The notes beneath the pieces are model-generated. The model was not told the origin of the DNA, did no database searches, and worked only from the letters and a program-made list of their open reading frames with translations. This document shows, one piece after another, positions 23,609-32,625 of a stretch of DNA of 64,000 nt (the stretch's first letter is position 1; the number at the start of each line of letters is the position of its first letter). Source of the stretch: Rhodoferax koreense (GTDB taxonomy: Bacteria; Pseudomonadota; Gammaproteobacteria; Burkholderiales; Burkholderiaceae_C); the NCBI RefSeq assembly GCF_001955695.1, contig NZ_CP019236.1, forward strand, positions 2,294,001 through 2,358,000, written 5' to 3'. The translations under genes were made by a program, and so were the position numbers.

Positions 23609-23890
23609 ATGAAATTCCGAAAACTCAGCAACCCAGGGGAAATGCTCCCTGCCTGGTATGGCGTGGCTTGGCATGAGTACTACCGTGATGCGGCCGTTTG
23701 CTACCCGGTGCCATTCAATCGCATCGCCGCATTAGGCCGGTCTATCTGGCTCTGGTTGCAGTATGGCCGCATTGAAGTGCGGATGAATCCCCGGGATGCG
23801 TATCACCAAGGTCTCAAGCAAGGCCGAGCACAGATGCGAATTCCTGGCAACGGTCAAAACGGCCTGCTTGATGGGTGGGACCGTGGTTGA
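23609..23890 (+). CDS. Hypothetical first late protein, 93 aa
   Basis: ATG 23609 (MKFRKLSNPGEMLPAWYGVA) is preferred over an upstream in-frame start. WHEYYRDAAVCYPVPFNRIA and ALGRSIWLWLQYGRI give one amphipathic or membrane-associated stretch. Similar small proteins precede terS in some Burkholderiales phages. Function unknown. Confidence 0.6.
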   Translation: MKFRKLSNPGEMLPAWYGVAWHEYYRDAAVCYPVPFNRIAALGRSIWLWLQYGRIEVRMNPRDAYHQGLKQGRAQMRIPGNGQNGLLDGWDRG

Positions 23891-24209
23891 AGCCAACAAA
23901 CAAGTGTCGCCTGCTGCAAAACGCAAGCCACCAGCCGCTGGGATGGGTCGCGTCAAGGGAACGCCCAACAAGGCCACGGGAATGGCGCGAGAGGCGATTG
24001 CGAAGCTGGTCGAGGGGAACATCGATCAGTTGCAGGATTGGCTTGATCAGATCGCCAGGGACGAGAAGCAGGGCCCTGCGGTGGCGTTCAAGATGCTGAT
24101 GGACGTGATGGAGTACCACATTCCGAAGCTGTCTCGCGCTGAGCACACAGGGGAGGGCGGCGGCCCCATCGACCACAACCTGAACGTGACGTTCGTGGGA
24201 AAGTCATGA
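23871..24209 (+). CDS. terS: Terminase small subunit
   Basis: The protein from ATG 23871 (MGGTVVEANKQVSPAAKRKP) has 112 residues. RVKGTPNKATGMAREAIAKL and DQLQDWLDQIARDEKQGPAV are typical of small terminase DNA-recognition subunits; the KGTPNKAT N-terminal segment is often present. Upstream in-frame starts exist, so the start is uncertain. It precedes terL, separated by one small gene. Confidence 0.8.
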   Translation: MGGTVVEANKQVSPAAKRKPPAAGMGRVKGTPNKATGMAREAIAKLVEGNIDQLQDWLDQIARDEKQGPAVAFKMLMDVMEYHIPKLSRAEHTGEGGGPIDHNLNVTFVGKS

Positions 24210-24394
24210 ACTGGACGCTCCTCAAAGATAAGCAACCGCCAGTTGACGAGGATATTCTTTGCTGGAAGGCTGGGCGCGGCTATGAGCTCATGCATCTGAA
24301 CAAGGATGGGCGTCTTGTCGATGAAGACGGCGGCTGGTATACCGATAAAGAGAATGAGCCGAGCCATTGGTGCGTTATTGACACGCCAAAATGA
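24206..24394 (+). CDS. DUF551-like small protein, 62 aa
   Basis: MNWTLLKDKQPPVDEDILCW, GWYTDKENEPSHWCVIDTPK: a DUF551-type pattern (Pro-x-Asp ... HWxxxPxP). It is inserted between terS and terL with ATGA overlaps on both sides. Role unknown; DUF551 proteins are common phage accessories. Confidence 0.7.
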   Translation: MNWTLLKDKQPPVDEDILCWKAGRGYELMHLNKDGRLVDEDGGWYTDKENEPSHWCVIDTPK

Positions 24395-25638
24395 ACGTTC
24401 AGATCCCGGAGATGCTGGCTCCGTTGTTCCAGCCAAATCGCCGGAAGGTTGCACACGGCGGTCGTGGGTCGGGCAAGTCGTGGGGGTTTGCCCGCGCTTT
24501 GCTTGTCCTTGCCGCGCAAAAGCCGCTTCGTGTGCTGTGTGCGCGGGAAGTGCAGAAGTCGATCAAGGATTCTGTCCACCGGCTGCTGAGTGATCAGATC
24601 CAGGCGATGGGCCTGGGTGCTTTCTTCGACATTCTGGACACAGAGATTCGAGGAAAGAACGGAAGTCTTTTCCTGTTTGCTGGCCTGTCCTCGCACACGG
24701 TGGAGTCGATCAAGTCGTTCGAGGGCTGCGATGTTGTTTGGGTGGAAGAAGCCCAGACGGTCACAAAGCGGTCTTGGGATGTGCTGACGCCGACCATCCG
24801 CAAGGCCGGCTCTGAAATCTGGGTGACATTCAACCCGGACATGGAGACGGACGAGACTTACCAGCGCTTTGTGGAGCATGCAGCGCCGGAAGACTTCGTG
24901 ATTCAGATGAATTGGGACTCGAACCCGTGGTTCGGGCCGGAGCTGGAAAAAGAGCGCCAAGACACGCTTCGCCGCGATCCTGACAGCTACGCAAACATTT
25001 GGGGGGGCGTTCCCAAGCGCGTTTCCGAAGGCGCGATCTACCGCTACGAGGTCGAGAAGCTGTTTGAGGACAACCGGCTGCGTCCTGTGCCTTACGACCC
25101 GCTCTTGAAGGTGCACACGGTCTGGGACTTGGGTTGGAACGACGCCATGACCATCGGGTTCTGGCAGCGTTCAGGCGCTGAGGTTCGGTGCATTGATTAC
25201 ATCGAGGACAGCCACCACACGCTGGACTGGTATGTGGCGCAGATCGAAAAACGCTCGTATCGCTGGGGAACGGACTTCATCCCGCACGACGGCAAGGCGA
25301 AGAACACGCAGACCGGAAAGAGCACCGAAGAGGCTTTGCAGGCCATGGGACGCCGTGTGGTAGTCCTGCCTGCCCTGGCCATTGAAGAAGGCATCAAGGC
25401 CGCCCGGATGATGTTCCCGCGGGTGTACTTCGACAAGGACAAGACGGCCCGCCTGATGGAGTGTTTGAAGCGCTACAAGCGTGACATCAACCAGAAGACG
25501 ATGGAGCCAGGCGCGCCACTACATGACGAGTTCTCGCATGGCGCGGACATGTTCAGGTATGCCGGCATGGCTGTCGAGCAAATGACCAACGACGAATGGG
25601 GCACAAAGCTCAATTACCCCCGACTCAACAACGGATAA
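24391..25638 (+). CDS. terL: Terminase large subunit (PBSX type)
   Basis: 415 residues. Walker A GGRGSGKS at residues 23-30 and Walker B VVWVEE at ~115-120, followed by the coupling motif region WVTFNPDMETDETYQRF. The C-terminal nuclease domain has VHTVWDLGWNDAMTIGFWQR (first Asp) and a later HDEFSHGADMFRY (Asp/His). It cuts and translocates DNA into the procapsid through the portal encoded next. Confidence 0.95.
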   Translation: MNVQIPEMLAPLFQPNRRKVAHGGRGSGKSWGFARALLVLAAQKPLRVLCAREVQKSIKDSVHRLLSDQIQAMGLGAFFDILDTEIRGKNGSLFLFAGLSSHTVESIKSFEGCDVVWVEEAQTVTKRSWDVLTPTIRKAGSEIWVTFNPDMETDETYQRFVEHAAPEDFVIQMNWDSNPWFGPELEKERQDTLRRDPDSYANIWGGVPKRVSEGAIYRYEVEKLFEDNRLRPVPYDPLLKVHTVWDLGWNDAMTIGFWQRSGAEVRCIDYIEDSHHTLDWYVAQIEKRSYRWGTDFIPHDGKAKNTQTGKSTEEALQAMGRRVVVLPALAIEEGIKAARMMFPRVYFDKDKTARLMECLKRYKRDINQKTMEPGAPLHDEFSHGADMFRYAGMAVEQMTNDEWGTKLNYPRLNNG

Positions 25639-25649
25639 CAAACCGGCAT

Positions 25650-25661
25650 CGCTGCGAAGCG
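25650..25661 (+). promoter_or_regulatory. GNRA-capped hairpin before portal
   Basis: CGCT-GCGA-AGCG, 11 bases before the portal ATG. It is one of four similar hairpins placed just before late gene starts. Confidence 0.6.
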
Positions 25662-25672
25662 CCCCGATACAA

Positions 25673-28024
25673 ATGACCAAACCATCCCCTCTCAGCGATG
25701 ATGATCTGAAGGCGCTGACCGACGCAGAAATGCGCGCCGCCGTGCAGCACATCGGTGGAAAGCTGTCCGCCGAACGGCGCAAGGCGATGGTGTATTACCT
25801 CGGCCTGCCCGAGTACGACCTGACGCCGCCAGAGATCGAAGGCCGGTCTAAGGTTGTCTCGACTGACGTGCGCAACACCATCCTGTCCATGATGCCGCAG
25901 CTCATGGCGAAGTTCGTCGGTGGAGATCAGGTGGTGGAGTTCCAGGCATCTCAGCCTGACGACGAGGACAAGGCCAAGTCCTGCACGGACTACCTGAACT
26001 ACCTGTTCTTCAAGAAGAACAACGGTCACGCGATCTGCTCGACATGGTTCTTGGATGCCCTGCTGCAGAAGCGCGGCTTCCTGAAGATCTGGTGGGACAC
26101 GCGCGCCGAGGAAAAGCGGGAAGAGTACAAGGGCCTGACCGAGATCGAACTCGCTCAGATCATGGACGATCCAGAGGTCGAAGCCATCGAGCAGACGACC
26201 TACCCGGACGAGGAAGATGCCAAGCACCGCCAGGATGCTCTGGAGGCGATGGGCCAGCAGTTGCAGCAGGCCATGCAGGCCGCGCAACCCAACCCACAGG
26301 CGCCACAGGGAAATCCCAAGGCCATGCAGGCCGTGCAGCAGCTTCAGGCGCAGATCGCACACATTCAGGCCCAGCCGCCCGCCATGCTGTACGACGTGGC
26401 CTTCAAGCGGTCGCTGAAGGCCGGCAAGATTGCGATCAACAACGTGCCGCCTGAAGAGTTCCTGATCTCGCGTGAGGCCAAGAGCATCGAGACGGCGCGG
26501 TTTGTCGGTCATCGTGTGCCGCGGACGCTGTCCGAACTGCGCTCGATGGGCTACAAAAACGTCGACGACATCGCCTCCGATGGTGATGGTGACCTGAATG
26601 AAGAGCGCCTGACCCGCGACCAACAACACACCTACATCGACGACAACAGCGGCGACAAGTCGCAGCGCATCGTGTGGGTGACGGAGTGCTACATCCGCTG
26701 CGACTACGACGGTGATGGCATCGCAGAGCTTCGCAAGGTCGTTCGCGCTGGGAATCAGATCCTCGACAACGAGGAAGTCGATTGCGCCCCGTTCGTGTCG
26801 ATCTGCCCTGTGCCACTGTCGCACATGTTCTATGGCCTGTCAGTCGCCGACCTGGCCATGGAGAGCCAGCGCACCAAGACCAACATCTTGCGCGCGCAGT
26901 TGGACAACATGTATTTGCAGGTCAACGGCAGGTACTTCGCGGTTGAAGGCCAGGTGAATCTGGATGACCTGATGTACTCCCGCCCTGGTGGCGTGGTGCG
27001 CATCAAGAACCCGAACGCGGTGGGTCGGCTCGACCAGGGCCATGGTGACGGCGGCGCATCCACCGAAATGATGGCCTGGATGGAGGAAAACCTTGAGCAG
27101 TCCACCGGCTGGACACGCTACAGCCAGGGCAACGACTCCAAGGCGCTCAACCAGACCGCCACAGGGGTGCAGATCATCACCGGCAAGGGTGACATGCGTG
27201 TGGACCTGATCGCGCGCAACTTCGCCGAAGGGTTCGTGGACCTGTTCCGCATGATGCTCAAGCTGGTCAGCCAGCATCAGGACAAGAAGACGCAAATCAA
27301 CGTCAACGGCCAGTGGGTGGACATGGACCCGCGGGAGTGGCGTAACCAGTTCGACGTGAACATCAATGTCGGCCTGGGCATCGGGTCGAAAGATGAGCAG
27401 GTGCAGAAGCTGATGGGCCTTGCGCAACAGCAAGCGAATGCCATGGCCATCGGCGTGAGCAACCCCAAGAACGTCTACGAGCTCCACGTGGACATGGCCG
27501 AGCTGATGGGCTTCAAGAACGCCGAGAAGTATTTCAACGACCCCGAGAAGAACCCGCCGCCGCCGCGTCCCGATCCAGAGGCCGCCAAGATGCAAGGCCA
27601 GTTGCAGATCGAGCAGATGAAGCTGCAGGCGCAGAACCAAAGCAAACAAGCCGAATTGCAGGCCAATGCGCAGATTGAGCAGGTCAAAGCGCAATACGCC
27701 GCGCAGGAAGCCGAGGCCAAGCGCAACTACGAAGCTCAGCTTGAGCAGGCTCGGATGCAGATGCAGGCCGAGGTGGATAACAACCGCCAGCGCGCTGAAG
27801 CCGAGCAGCACACGCTGAAGATTCAGCAGGAAGCCCAACTCGCTCAGTTGAAGCTGCAGAACGACGACGCAGCCCATCAGCGTGAGATGGCTTTCAAGTG
27901 GGAAGTCGCCCAGCTCGAAGCCGCAACCAAGATTCAGGTCGCCAACATCGCCAGCAAGGCCAAGTTGGACGACGCCGCAACCCAAGCCGCCACCGCCGAA
28001 GTCAGCGCGGACGTGACTCAGTAA
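25673..28024 (+). CDS. Portal protein (P22 type)
   Basis: 783 residues. The portal core includes NTILSMMPQLMAKFVGGDQV, TECYIRCDYDGDGIAELRKV and SHMFYGLSVADLAMESQRTK, characteristic of P22-like portals. The last ~190 residues form a long Gln/Ala/Glu-rich coiled coil (MKLQAQNQSKQAELQANAQI), like the barrel extension of podovirus portals. The start has no good Shine-Dalgarno; a hairpin lies at that place. It makes the dodecameric DNA channel. Confidence 0.92.
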   Translation: MTKPSPLSDDDLKALTDAEMRAAVQHIGGKLSAERRKAMVYYLGLPEYDLTPPEIEGRSKVVSTDVRNTILSMMPQLMAKFVGGDQVVEFQASQPDDEDKAKSCTDYLNYLFFKKNNGHAICSTWFLDALLQKRGFLKIWWDTRAEEKREEYKGLTEIELAQIMDDPEVEAIEQTTYPDEEDAKHRQDALEAMGQQLQQAMQAAQPNPQAPQGNPKAMQAVQQLQAQIAHIQAQPPAMLYDVAFKRSLKAGKIAINNVPPEEFLISREAKSIETARFVGHRVPRTLSELRSMGYKNVDDIASDGDGDLNEERLTRDQQHTYIDDNSGDKSQRIVWVTECYIRCDYDGDGIAELRKVVRAGNQILDNEEVDCAPFVSICPVPLSHMFYGLSVADLAMESQRTKTNILRAQLDNMYLQVNGRYFAVEGQVNLDDLMYSRPGGVVRIKNPNAVGRLDQGHGDGGASTEMMAWMEENLEQSTGWTRYSQGNDSKALNQTATGVQIITGKGDMRVDLIARNFAEGFVDLFRMMLKLVSQHQDKKTQINVNGQWVDMDPREWRNQFDVNINVGLGIGSKDEQVQKLMGLAQQQANAMAIGVSNPKNVYELHVDMAELMGFKNAEKYFNDPEKNPPPPRPDPEAAKMQGQLQIEQMKLQAQNQSKQAELQANAQIEQVKAQYAAQEAEAKRNYEAQLEQARMQMQAEVDNNRQRAEAEQHTLKIQQEAQLAQLKLQNDDAAHQREMAFKWEVAQLEAATKIQVANIASKAKLDDAATQAATAEVSADVTQ

Positions 28025-28036
28025 CCAAGGAACACC

Positions 28037-29581
28037 ATGCCTTCATTTGCCATTGGCGCCACGATCAATCTGACGGTCGATGCCGACGACACCTACACGT
28101 TCACCGGCATTGCCGACATGACGATCACCTCGACCCAGGGGACGCAGACGGTGCACCTGGACGGTACGCAGACCATCGGACCTTACAAGGTGCAAACGTC
28201 GGTGTCGATCAAGGCAATCACTGCCGGATCGTATGACCGCATCTACGCGGCCAACGGTGCTTTTACGCTGGGTAGCCTGACCGCGGCCGAGATCGCCGTG
28301 GTGAACGCATCCCTTGCGGCTGGCACGGCATCGTTCCCTGTCGGCACGTTGGCCACGGTCGATGGGGCCATGTGGTCGCTGGCTGGGCTTGGCACTTCTG
28401 CTGTATTTTCATCGGTGGGCGGCTCTGGTGGCAGTTCGGCGACTATCGCCGACCTACTGCGCACCCAGCCATTGTTTGTTCCTGTTCGCGGCTTCCTGAA
28501 CAACTGGAAATCCTTGTCGGCCTCAAATGCAGCCGCCACTGATAGCCAACTTCCCGTTGCTTCGCTGAACTCCGGAACCGTCAATCTGGCCGGGCGCTTG
28601 AACAAGTCGGCGGGCACCATTGCGGCCAAGGGTGAGAACATCCTAAACCTTCCGACCGGCTACGAGCCCGCATATTTGCAAGGGCATGCAGGTGGCTTCC
28701 TCGAAGCAACGACCTTCAACGTCATTGCCTGCCAGATCGGCTTCGATGCCCAGGGGACGCTGCCCATCATGACGGCTAACGTCAACACGGCCACGACCCC
28801 GTTCTTGTTGGAGACGAATGCCAGTTTCAAGGCCGCACCCATCCTCAGCGGCGCGGCGTACCAGCGCAATGCGGCCGTTTCCGACGATGTGGCTGTGCTG
28901 TTTCCGGCCGCGCTTCCTGCTTCGGCCAAAGTCTGCATGTACTTCCATGGCGCAGGCGATGACTATTTGAGCCACCTCACCGGCATCACGGCGGCCACTT
29001 CCACGCAGTTGTTGTTCCGTGCCACGCTCAAGGCGTTGCTGGCCGATGGCTGGATCGTCATCACGTCGTCTGGTGGATCGATCACCGACCACTGGGGAAA
29101 CCCGGCGAGTTGGCTTGCAACCCAGGCCGCGCTTGCGTGGCTGAAGACCAAGTTGACGGTTGCAAAGCTCAGCGTGGTTGGTCAGTCGATGGGCGGGCTG
29201 ACATCGTTGCGTGCGCTGGCGCAGTACTCGGGCATCACCAACTGGTATGGCATCTACCCCGTTTGCAACCTGGCGTACATGCAGGCGTCCAGCAGCTTCA
29301 CATCGGCGATCAACACGGCATTTGGTGGTGCGCCAGGGTTTGCAGCCAACGTCGCGGATTGCGATCCGATGCAGTTTTCTACCTCGCAGTACGGAGGCAA
29401 GAACATGCGCATGACCGCATCCGCTTCCGACACCATCGTTTCCAAGGCCAACAATTCCGATCTGCTGGTGACAAAGGTCACGGGCACGGCGGCATCAGTT
29501 GTGCTGACCACGCATACCGGCACGCATGGCGATCCTTCTGCCTTTATTCCTGCCGACGTGGTGGCCCAGTGCAACCTGTAG
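28037..29581 (+). CDS. Virion-region alpha/beta-hydrolase protein
   Basis: 514 residues with AAGGAACACC before the ATG. Residues 1-~130 are Thr/Gly-rich beta structure. Residues ~280-514 form an alpha/beta hydrolase: oxyanion-type MYFHGAGDDY, nucleophile elbow GQSMGG (Ser ~384), probable acid in SASDTIV, His ~497 in GTHGDPSAF. It lies between portal and scaffold among virion genes, so it may be a virion-borne esterase acting on surface polysaccharide or capsule. Non-virion lysogenic conversion is the alternative. Confidence 0.8.
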   Translation: MPSFAIGATINLTVDADDTYTFTGIADMTITSTQGTQTVHLDGTQTIGPYKVQTSVSIKAITAGSYDRIYAANGAFTLGSLTAAEIAVVNASLAAGTASFPVGTLATVDGAMWSLAGLGTSAVFSSVGGSGGSSATIADLLRTQPLFVPVRGFLNNWKSLSASNAAATDSQLPVASLNSGTVNLAGRLNKSAGTIAAKGENILNLPTGYEPAYLQGHAGGFLEATTFNVIACQIGFDAQGTLPIMTANVNTATTPFLLETNASFKAAPILSGAAYQRNAAVSDDVAVLFPAALPASAKVCMYFHGAGDDYLSHLTGITAATSTQLLFRATLKALLADGWIVITSSGGSITDHWGNPASWLATQAALAWLKTKLTVAKLSVVGQSMGGLTSLRALAQYSGITNWYGIYPVCNLAYMQASSSFTSAINTAFGGAPGFAANVADCDPMQFSTSQYGGKNMRMTASASDTIVSKANNSDLLVTKVTGTAASVVLTTHTGTHGDPSAFIPADVVAQCNL

Positions 29582-29587
29582 TCGTGG

Positions 29588-29740
29588 CTACCACTGCTGG
29601 TCGTTGAGGTCTTCCCACTGCCGGCGATGTTCTTCAGGCGAGACATTCCGGTGGTGCCAGGCCTGCCAGGCGACAGCAAGTCCGGCGATGACAAAGACGC
29701 TCACGCCAGTAGCGATGGCGAACCAGTGAATTCCTTGCAT
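29588..29740 (-). CDS. Small membrane protein on opposite strand, 50 aa
   Basis: ATG 29740 (MQGIHWFAIATGVSVFVIAG) with one membrane helix and a charged C-terminus SPEEHRRQWEDLNDQQW. It runs against the late operon, as a separately expressed moron would. The ribosome site is plausible (AAAGG). Function unknown; a small exclusion factor is possible. Confidence 0.55.
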   Translation of the reverse strand: MQGIHWFAIATGVSVFVIAGLAVAWQAWHHRNVSPEEHRRQWEDLNDQQW

Positions 29741-29819
29741 TTCCGGGCCTTTTGGTAATTTGTTGAGCAGATGCAACTGTAACCCGATGCATAAACCGCG
29801 CCAATCCGGGAGCGAAACC

Positions 29820-30113
29820 ATGTCACTAGAAGCCAAGATCCACCAAGCCAGCCGAGCGAAGGAAGTCCTCGATAACGAGGTCTACCAGCAGGCTTTCACC
29901 GACTACAAGACGGAGATCATCAAACAATGGGAAACCTCACCAGCCCGCGACGAGGACGGCCGCCAAAGGCTTTGGCTGATGCTCGCAACGCTGAACAAAG
30001 TGCAGTCGATGCTGCAAACCACGATGGAAACGGGGAAACTGGCAGCGCAGGAGCTGGAGCACAAGAAGTCGATCGCCGACCGGCTGAAGGAATCGCTTGG
30101 CATGACGCTGTGA
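29820..30113 (+). CDS. Hypothetical late protein, 97 aa
   Basis: ATG 29820 (MSLEAKIHQASRAKEVLDNE) with GGGAG upstream. The helical pattern RQRLWLMLATLNKVQSMLQT recurs in head-region proteins of podovirus-like phages. It is possibly a minor head or assembly protein. Coupled to the next gene. Confidence 0.68.
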   Translation: MSLEAKIHQASRAKEVLDNEVYQQAFTDYKTEIIKQWETSPARDEDGRQRLWLMLATLNKVQSMLQTTMETGKLAAQELEHKKSIADRLKESLGMTL

Positions 30114-30274
30114 AGCATGTGAAGAACAAGCACTGCTTCCACTACCAGATCGCCACAGTCTGGCATCCGGACGCCGACTGCGAAGTGCTCGACACGCACC
30201 ACGGCAATGTGCGCGTGCAGGTCGGGGAGCCGGCCTACCAACTGACCACCGGGGAAATCATTGAACTGCGATGA
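30110..30274 (+). CDS. Hypothetical late protein, 54 aa
   Basis: GTG 30110 overlaps the previous TGA. Product VKHVKNKHCFHYQIATVWHP ... GEPAYQLTTGEIIELR, compact and beta-rich. The frame continues upstream inside the previous gene, but that part is a shadow. Function unknown. Confidence 0.6.
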   Translation: MKHVKNKHCFHYQIATVWHPDADCEVLDTHHGNVRVQVGEPAYQLTTGEIIELR

Positions 30275-30561
30275 CAAAAATCATCGCGCTTGACTACGAC
30301 GACACCTACACGGCAGATCCTGAACTGTGGGATCTGTTCATTGCGGCAGCCGTCAAGAATCGACACCTTGTGGTGTGTGTGACGTTTCGCTATCAGGACC
30401 GGCAGCCTATTGACGCGCCACCACCTGGGATTGAGTTGTTCTATACAGGCGGTCAGCCCAAAGGCGCATACATGGCAGCTCAGGGCCTGATGCCGGACAT
30501 CTGGATCGATGATATGCCGGACCTCATCGGTCCCACCAGAAGGCTTTTAGAGCCAATCTAA
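30271..30561 (+). CDS. Small HAD-like phosphatase
   Basis: 96 residues. Motif I DYDDTYTADP with the two Asp of HAD hydrolases, motif II-like VCVTFR, and a terminal IDDMPDL (motif IV-like). It is a minimal, capless HAD. Similar small HADs occur among podovirus late genes; substrate unknown. Confidence 0.75.
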   Translation: MTKIIALDYDDTYTADPELWDLFIAAAVKNRHLVVCVTFRYQDRQPIDAPPPGIELFYTGGQPKGAYMAAQGLMPDIWIDDMPDLIGPTRRLLEPI

Positions 30562-30649
30562 TTCAGCGTTTGCCCAACGCGCATGGATAGCCATTTCGGC
30601 TTATTAGTTGGGCAGGCCAGCGCAGTGATGCGTCGCCAAAGGAGAACGA

Positions 30650-31612
30650 GTGGACACGTCTACGACACCCACAGGCTCGGAAACGAGCGATTCAAGCCTC
30701 ACCACAGCAGAGGCTGGCGCGGCATTCGCGTCGATGCTGGACCCGGTAGAGCCTCCTGAAAAGGAAGAGCCTGCCGCCGTTGAGGCTGAAGCGCAGCCCA
30801 ACGAACAGGAAGAGGGGGCCAACCCCGAACCATCTGAAGCAGAGGGAGATGAGATCGTCACCGTCCTTGTTGACGGCAAGCCGGTCGAACTGACCAAAGC
30901 CCAGATCGCCGAGGCGCACAAGAGTGGCCTACGGCAAGCGGACTACACGGAGAAGACGCAGAAACTCGCCGAGCAGCGCAAAGCCGCTGAAGCAGAGACC
31001 GCGAAGGCCCGTGAAGAACGCCAGAAGTACGCCGATGGCCTGAACAAGGCCGCCGCGGTACTGGAAGCGCAGCTGCAAGAGCAGCAAAACATCGATTGGC
31101 AGCATCTTCTGGACACTGATCCGGTCGAGTATCTGAGGCAGCAACACATCGCCCAAAAGCGACACGCCGACCTGCAACAGACGCTCAACCAAAAGGCCCA
31201 GCTGGAGGAGGTTGTCAAAGCCGAGCAGGCGTCGAGCTATCGCGAACACATCCAGAACCAGCGGGATTTGCTTCTCGCCAAGGTGCCTGAATGGAAGGAC
31301 GAGGCGAAGATGAAGCAAGGCACCCAGGAGATCAAGGACTACCTGCTCAAAGCTGGGTATTCGGAGTCCGAAATCTCGAACGTTCACGACCATCGCGCCG
31401 TGCTGAATGTCCGCAAGGCCATGCTGTACGACCAGATGGTGGCAAAGGCATCCGTCGCGGCCAAGAAGATCAACGCCACCCCGGCTCGGGTTGAGCGTCC
31501 TTCCACTGGTCAGACCCAAAACGTCGACAAACGCTCGGTTGCATTCCAGCGATTGAGCAAGTCTGGGCGCGTCGAAGATGCCGGCGCCGTGTTTGCATCC
31601 CTTTTAACCTAA
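30650..31612 (+). CDS. Scaffolding protein
   Basis: 320 residues from GTG 30650 with AAAGGAG upstream. An acidic N-terminus (EPPEKEEPAAVEAEAQPNEQ) precedes long coiled coils (KTQKLAEQRKAAEAETAKAR) and a basic C-terminus. This composition and the position directly before the coat gene fit a podovirus scaffold. DGKPVELTKAQIAEAHKSGL is a motif shared by many phage scaffolds. Confidence 0.82.
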   Translation: MDTSTTPTGSETSDSSLTTAEAGAAFASMLDPVEPPEKEEPAAVEAEAQPNEQEEGANPEPSEAEGDEIVTVLVDGKPVELTKAQIAEAHKSGLRQADYTEKTQKLAEQRKAAEAETAKAREERQKYADGLNKAAAVLEAQLQEQQNIDWQHLLDTDPVEYLRQQHIAQKRHADLQQTLNQKAQLEEVVKAEQASSYREHIQNQRDLLLAKVPEWKDEAKMKQGTQEIKDYLLKAGYSESEISNVHDHRAVLNVRKAMLYDQMVAKASVAAKKINATPARVERPSTGQTQNVDKRSVAFQRLSKSGRVEDAGAVFASLLT

Positions 31613-31624
31613 CGCCGAGAGGCG
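31613..31624 (+). promoter_or_regulatory. GNRA-capped hairpin before coat gene
   Basis: CGCC-GAGA-GGCG directly after the scaffold stop, followed by AGGAG and the coat ATG. The stem differs from the other copies but still pairs. Confidence 0.65.
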
Positions 31625-31636
31625 CAGGAGCCATTC

Positions 31637-32560
31637 ATGACCGCACCTACCAATACCTTTGTTTCCACCGCCGCGATCGGGAACAGGGAAGATTTGGCCG
31701 ATACCATCTACCGAATTTCCCCAACGCAGACCCCCTTGCTGAGCATGGCCAGCAAGACCAAAGCGACGGCCACGTTGCACGAGTGGCAGACCCAGGATCT
31801 CGCCGCAGCCGCCAGCAATGCGCAGGCTGAAGGCGACGACGCCGCCGCCAAGGTTGTGACGCCCACCGTCCGTCTGGGCAACCGCACCCAAATCAGCACC
31901 AAGACCGTTTTCGTCTCCGGCACGCAGCAAGCAACCCTTTCTGCCGGCCGCAAGGACGAGATGGGCTACCAGATGGCCCTGGCCTCTCTGGAACTGAAGC
32001 GCGACATGGAGTTGGGCCTGACCCAGAACAACACCGCGGCTACCTCGCCACGCACCTCGCGCGGCCTGGTGGGCTGGGCCGGTGACAACGTGGACGCTGG
32101 TGCCGGCTACGTCGCTCCGAACTACGTCACCAACGTGGCGCAAACCGACGGCACGCAAGCCGCCTTCACCGAAACGCGCATGAAAAACGTGCTGCAGAAG
32201 GTCTACACCGCTGGTGGCGACCCCGACACGATCATGTTCGGCCCGCTGGCGAAGCAAACCTTCTCCAGCTTCACCGGCAACTCGACCCGTTTCGACAAGG
32301 GCGAGGACAAGAGCCTGACCGCATCGGTGGACGTGTATGTAGGTGACTTCGGCGAGCTCAAGGCTGTGCCGAACCGCTTCCAGCGCGCCCGCGATGTGTG
32401 GGTGCTGCAGTCCGACAAGCTGGCGGTGGCCTACCTGCGTCCCTTCACGACCATCGACCTGGCTCCTACCGGCGACTCGATGAAGAAGGAAATCGTGGTC
32501 GAGTACTGCCTGGAAAACCGGGCACCCAAGGCCCACGGCGGGATTTTGGACATTCTGTAA
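31637..32560 (+). CDS. Major capsid protein (SU10/DUF5309 type)
   Basis: 307 residues: FVSTAAIGNREDLADTIYRI, SPTQTPLLSMASKTKATATL, and HEWQTQDLAAAA fit the DUF5309/SU10-like major capsid family (HK97 fold). GDPDTIMFGPLAKQTFSSFT and SVDVYVGDFGELKAVPNRFQ are the conserved C-terminal parts. A terminator follows at once, consistent with high expression of this gene. Confidence 0.9.
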   Translation: MTAPTNTFVSTAAIGNREDLADTIYRISPTQTPLLSMASKTKATATLHEWQTQDLAAAASNAQAEGDDAAAKVVTPTVRLGNRTQISTKTVFVSGTQQATLSAGRKDEMGYQMALASLELKRDMELGLTQNNTAATSPRTSRGLVGWAGDNVDAGAGYVAPNYVTNVAQTDGTQAAFTETRMKNVLQKVYTAGGDPDTIMFGPLAKQTFSSFTGNSTRFDKGEDKSLTASVDVYVGDFGELKAVPNRFQRARDVWVLQSDKLAVAYLRPFTTIDLAPTGDSMKKEIVVEYCLENRAPKAHGGILDIL

Positions 32561-32566
32561 GCTCCT

Positions 32567-32591
32567 GGCCCGGCTAACCACCGGGCCTTTT
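32567..32591 (+). terminator. Terminator after coat gene
   Basis: GGCCCGG, 7-base loop, CCGGGCC, then TTTT. It sits just past the coat stop and could limit downstream expression relative to coat. Confidence 0.85.
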
Positions 32592-32602
32592 CTTTCCCTC
32601 AA

Positions 32603-32614
32603 CGCTGAGAAGCG
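32603..32614 (+). promoter_or_regulatory. GNRA-capped hairpin
   Basis: CGCT-GAGA-AGCG followed by CAGGAGCC and ATG 32626. Almost the same layout as before the coat gene. Confidence 0.65.
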
Positions 32615-32625
32615 CAGGAGCCTTC

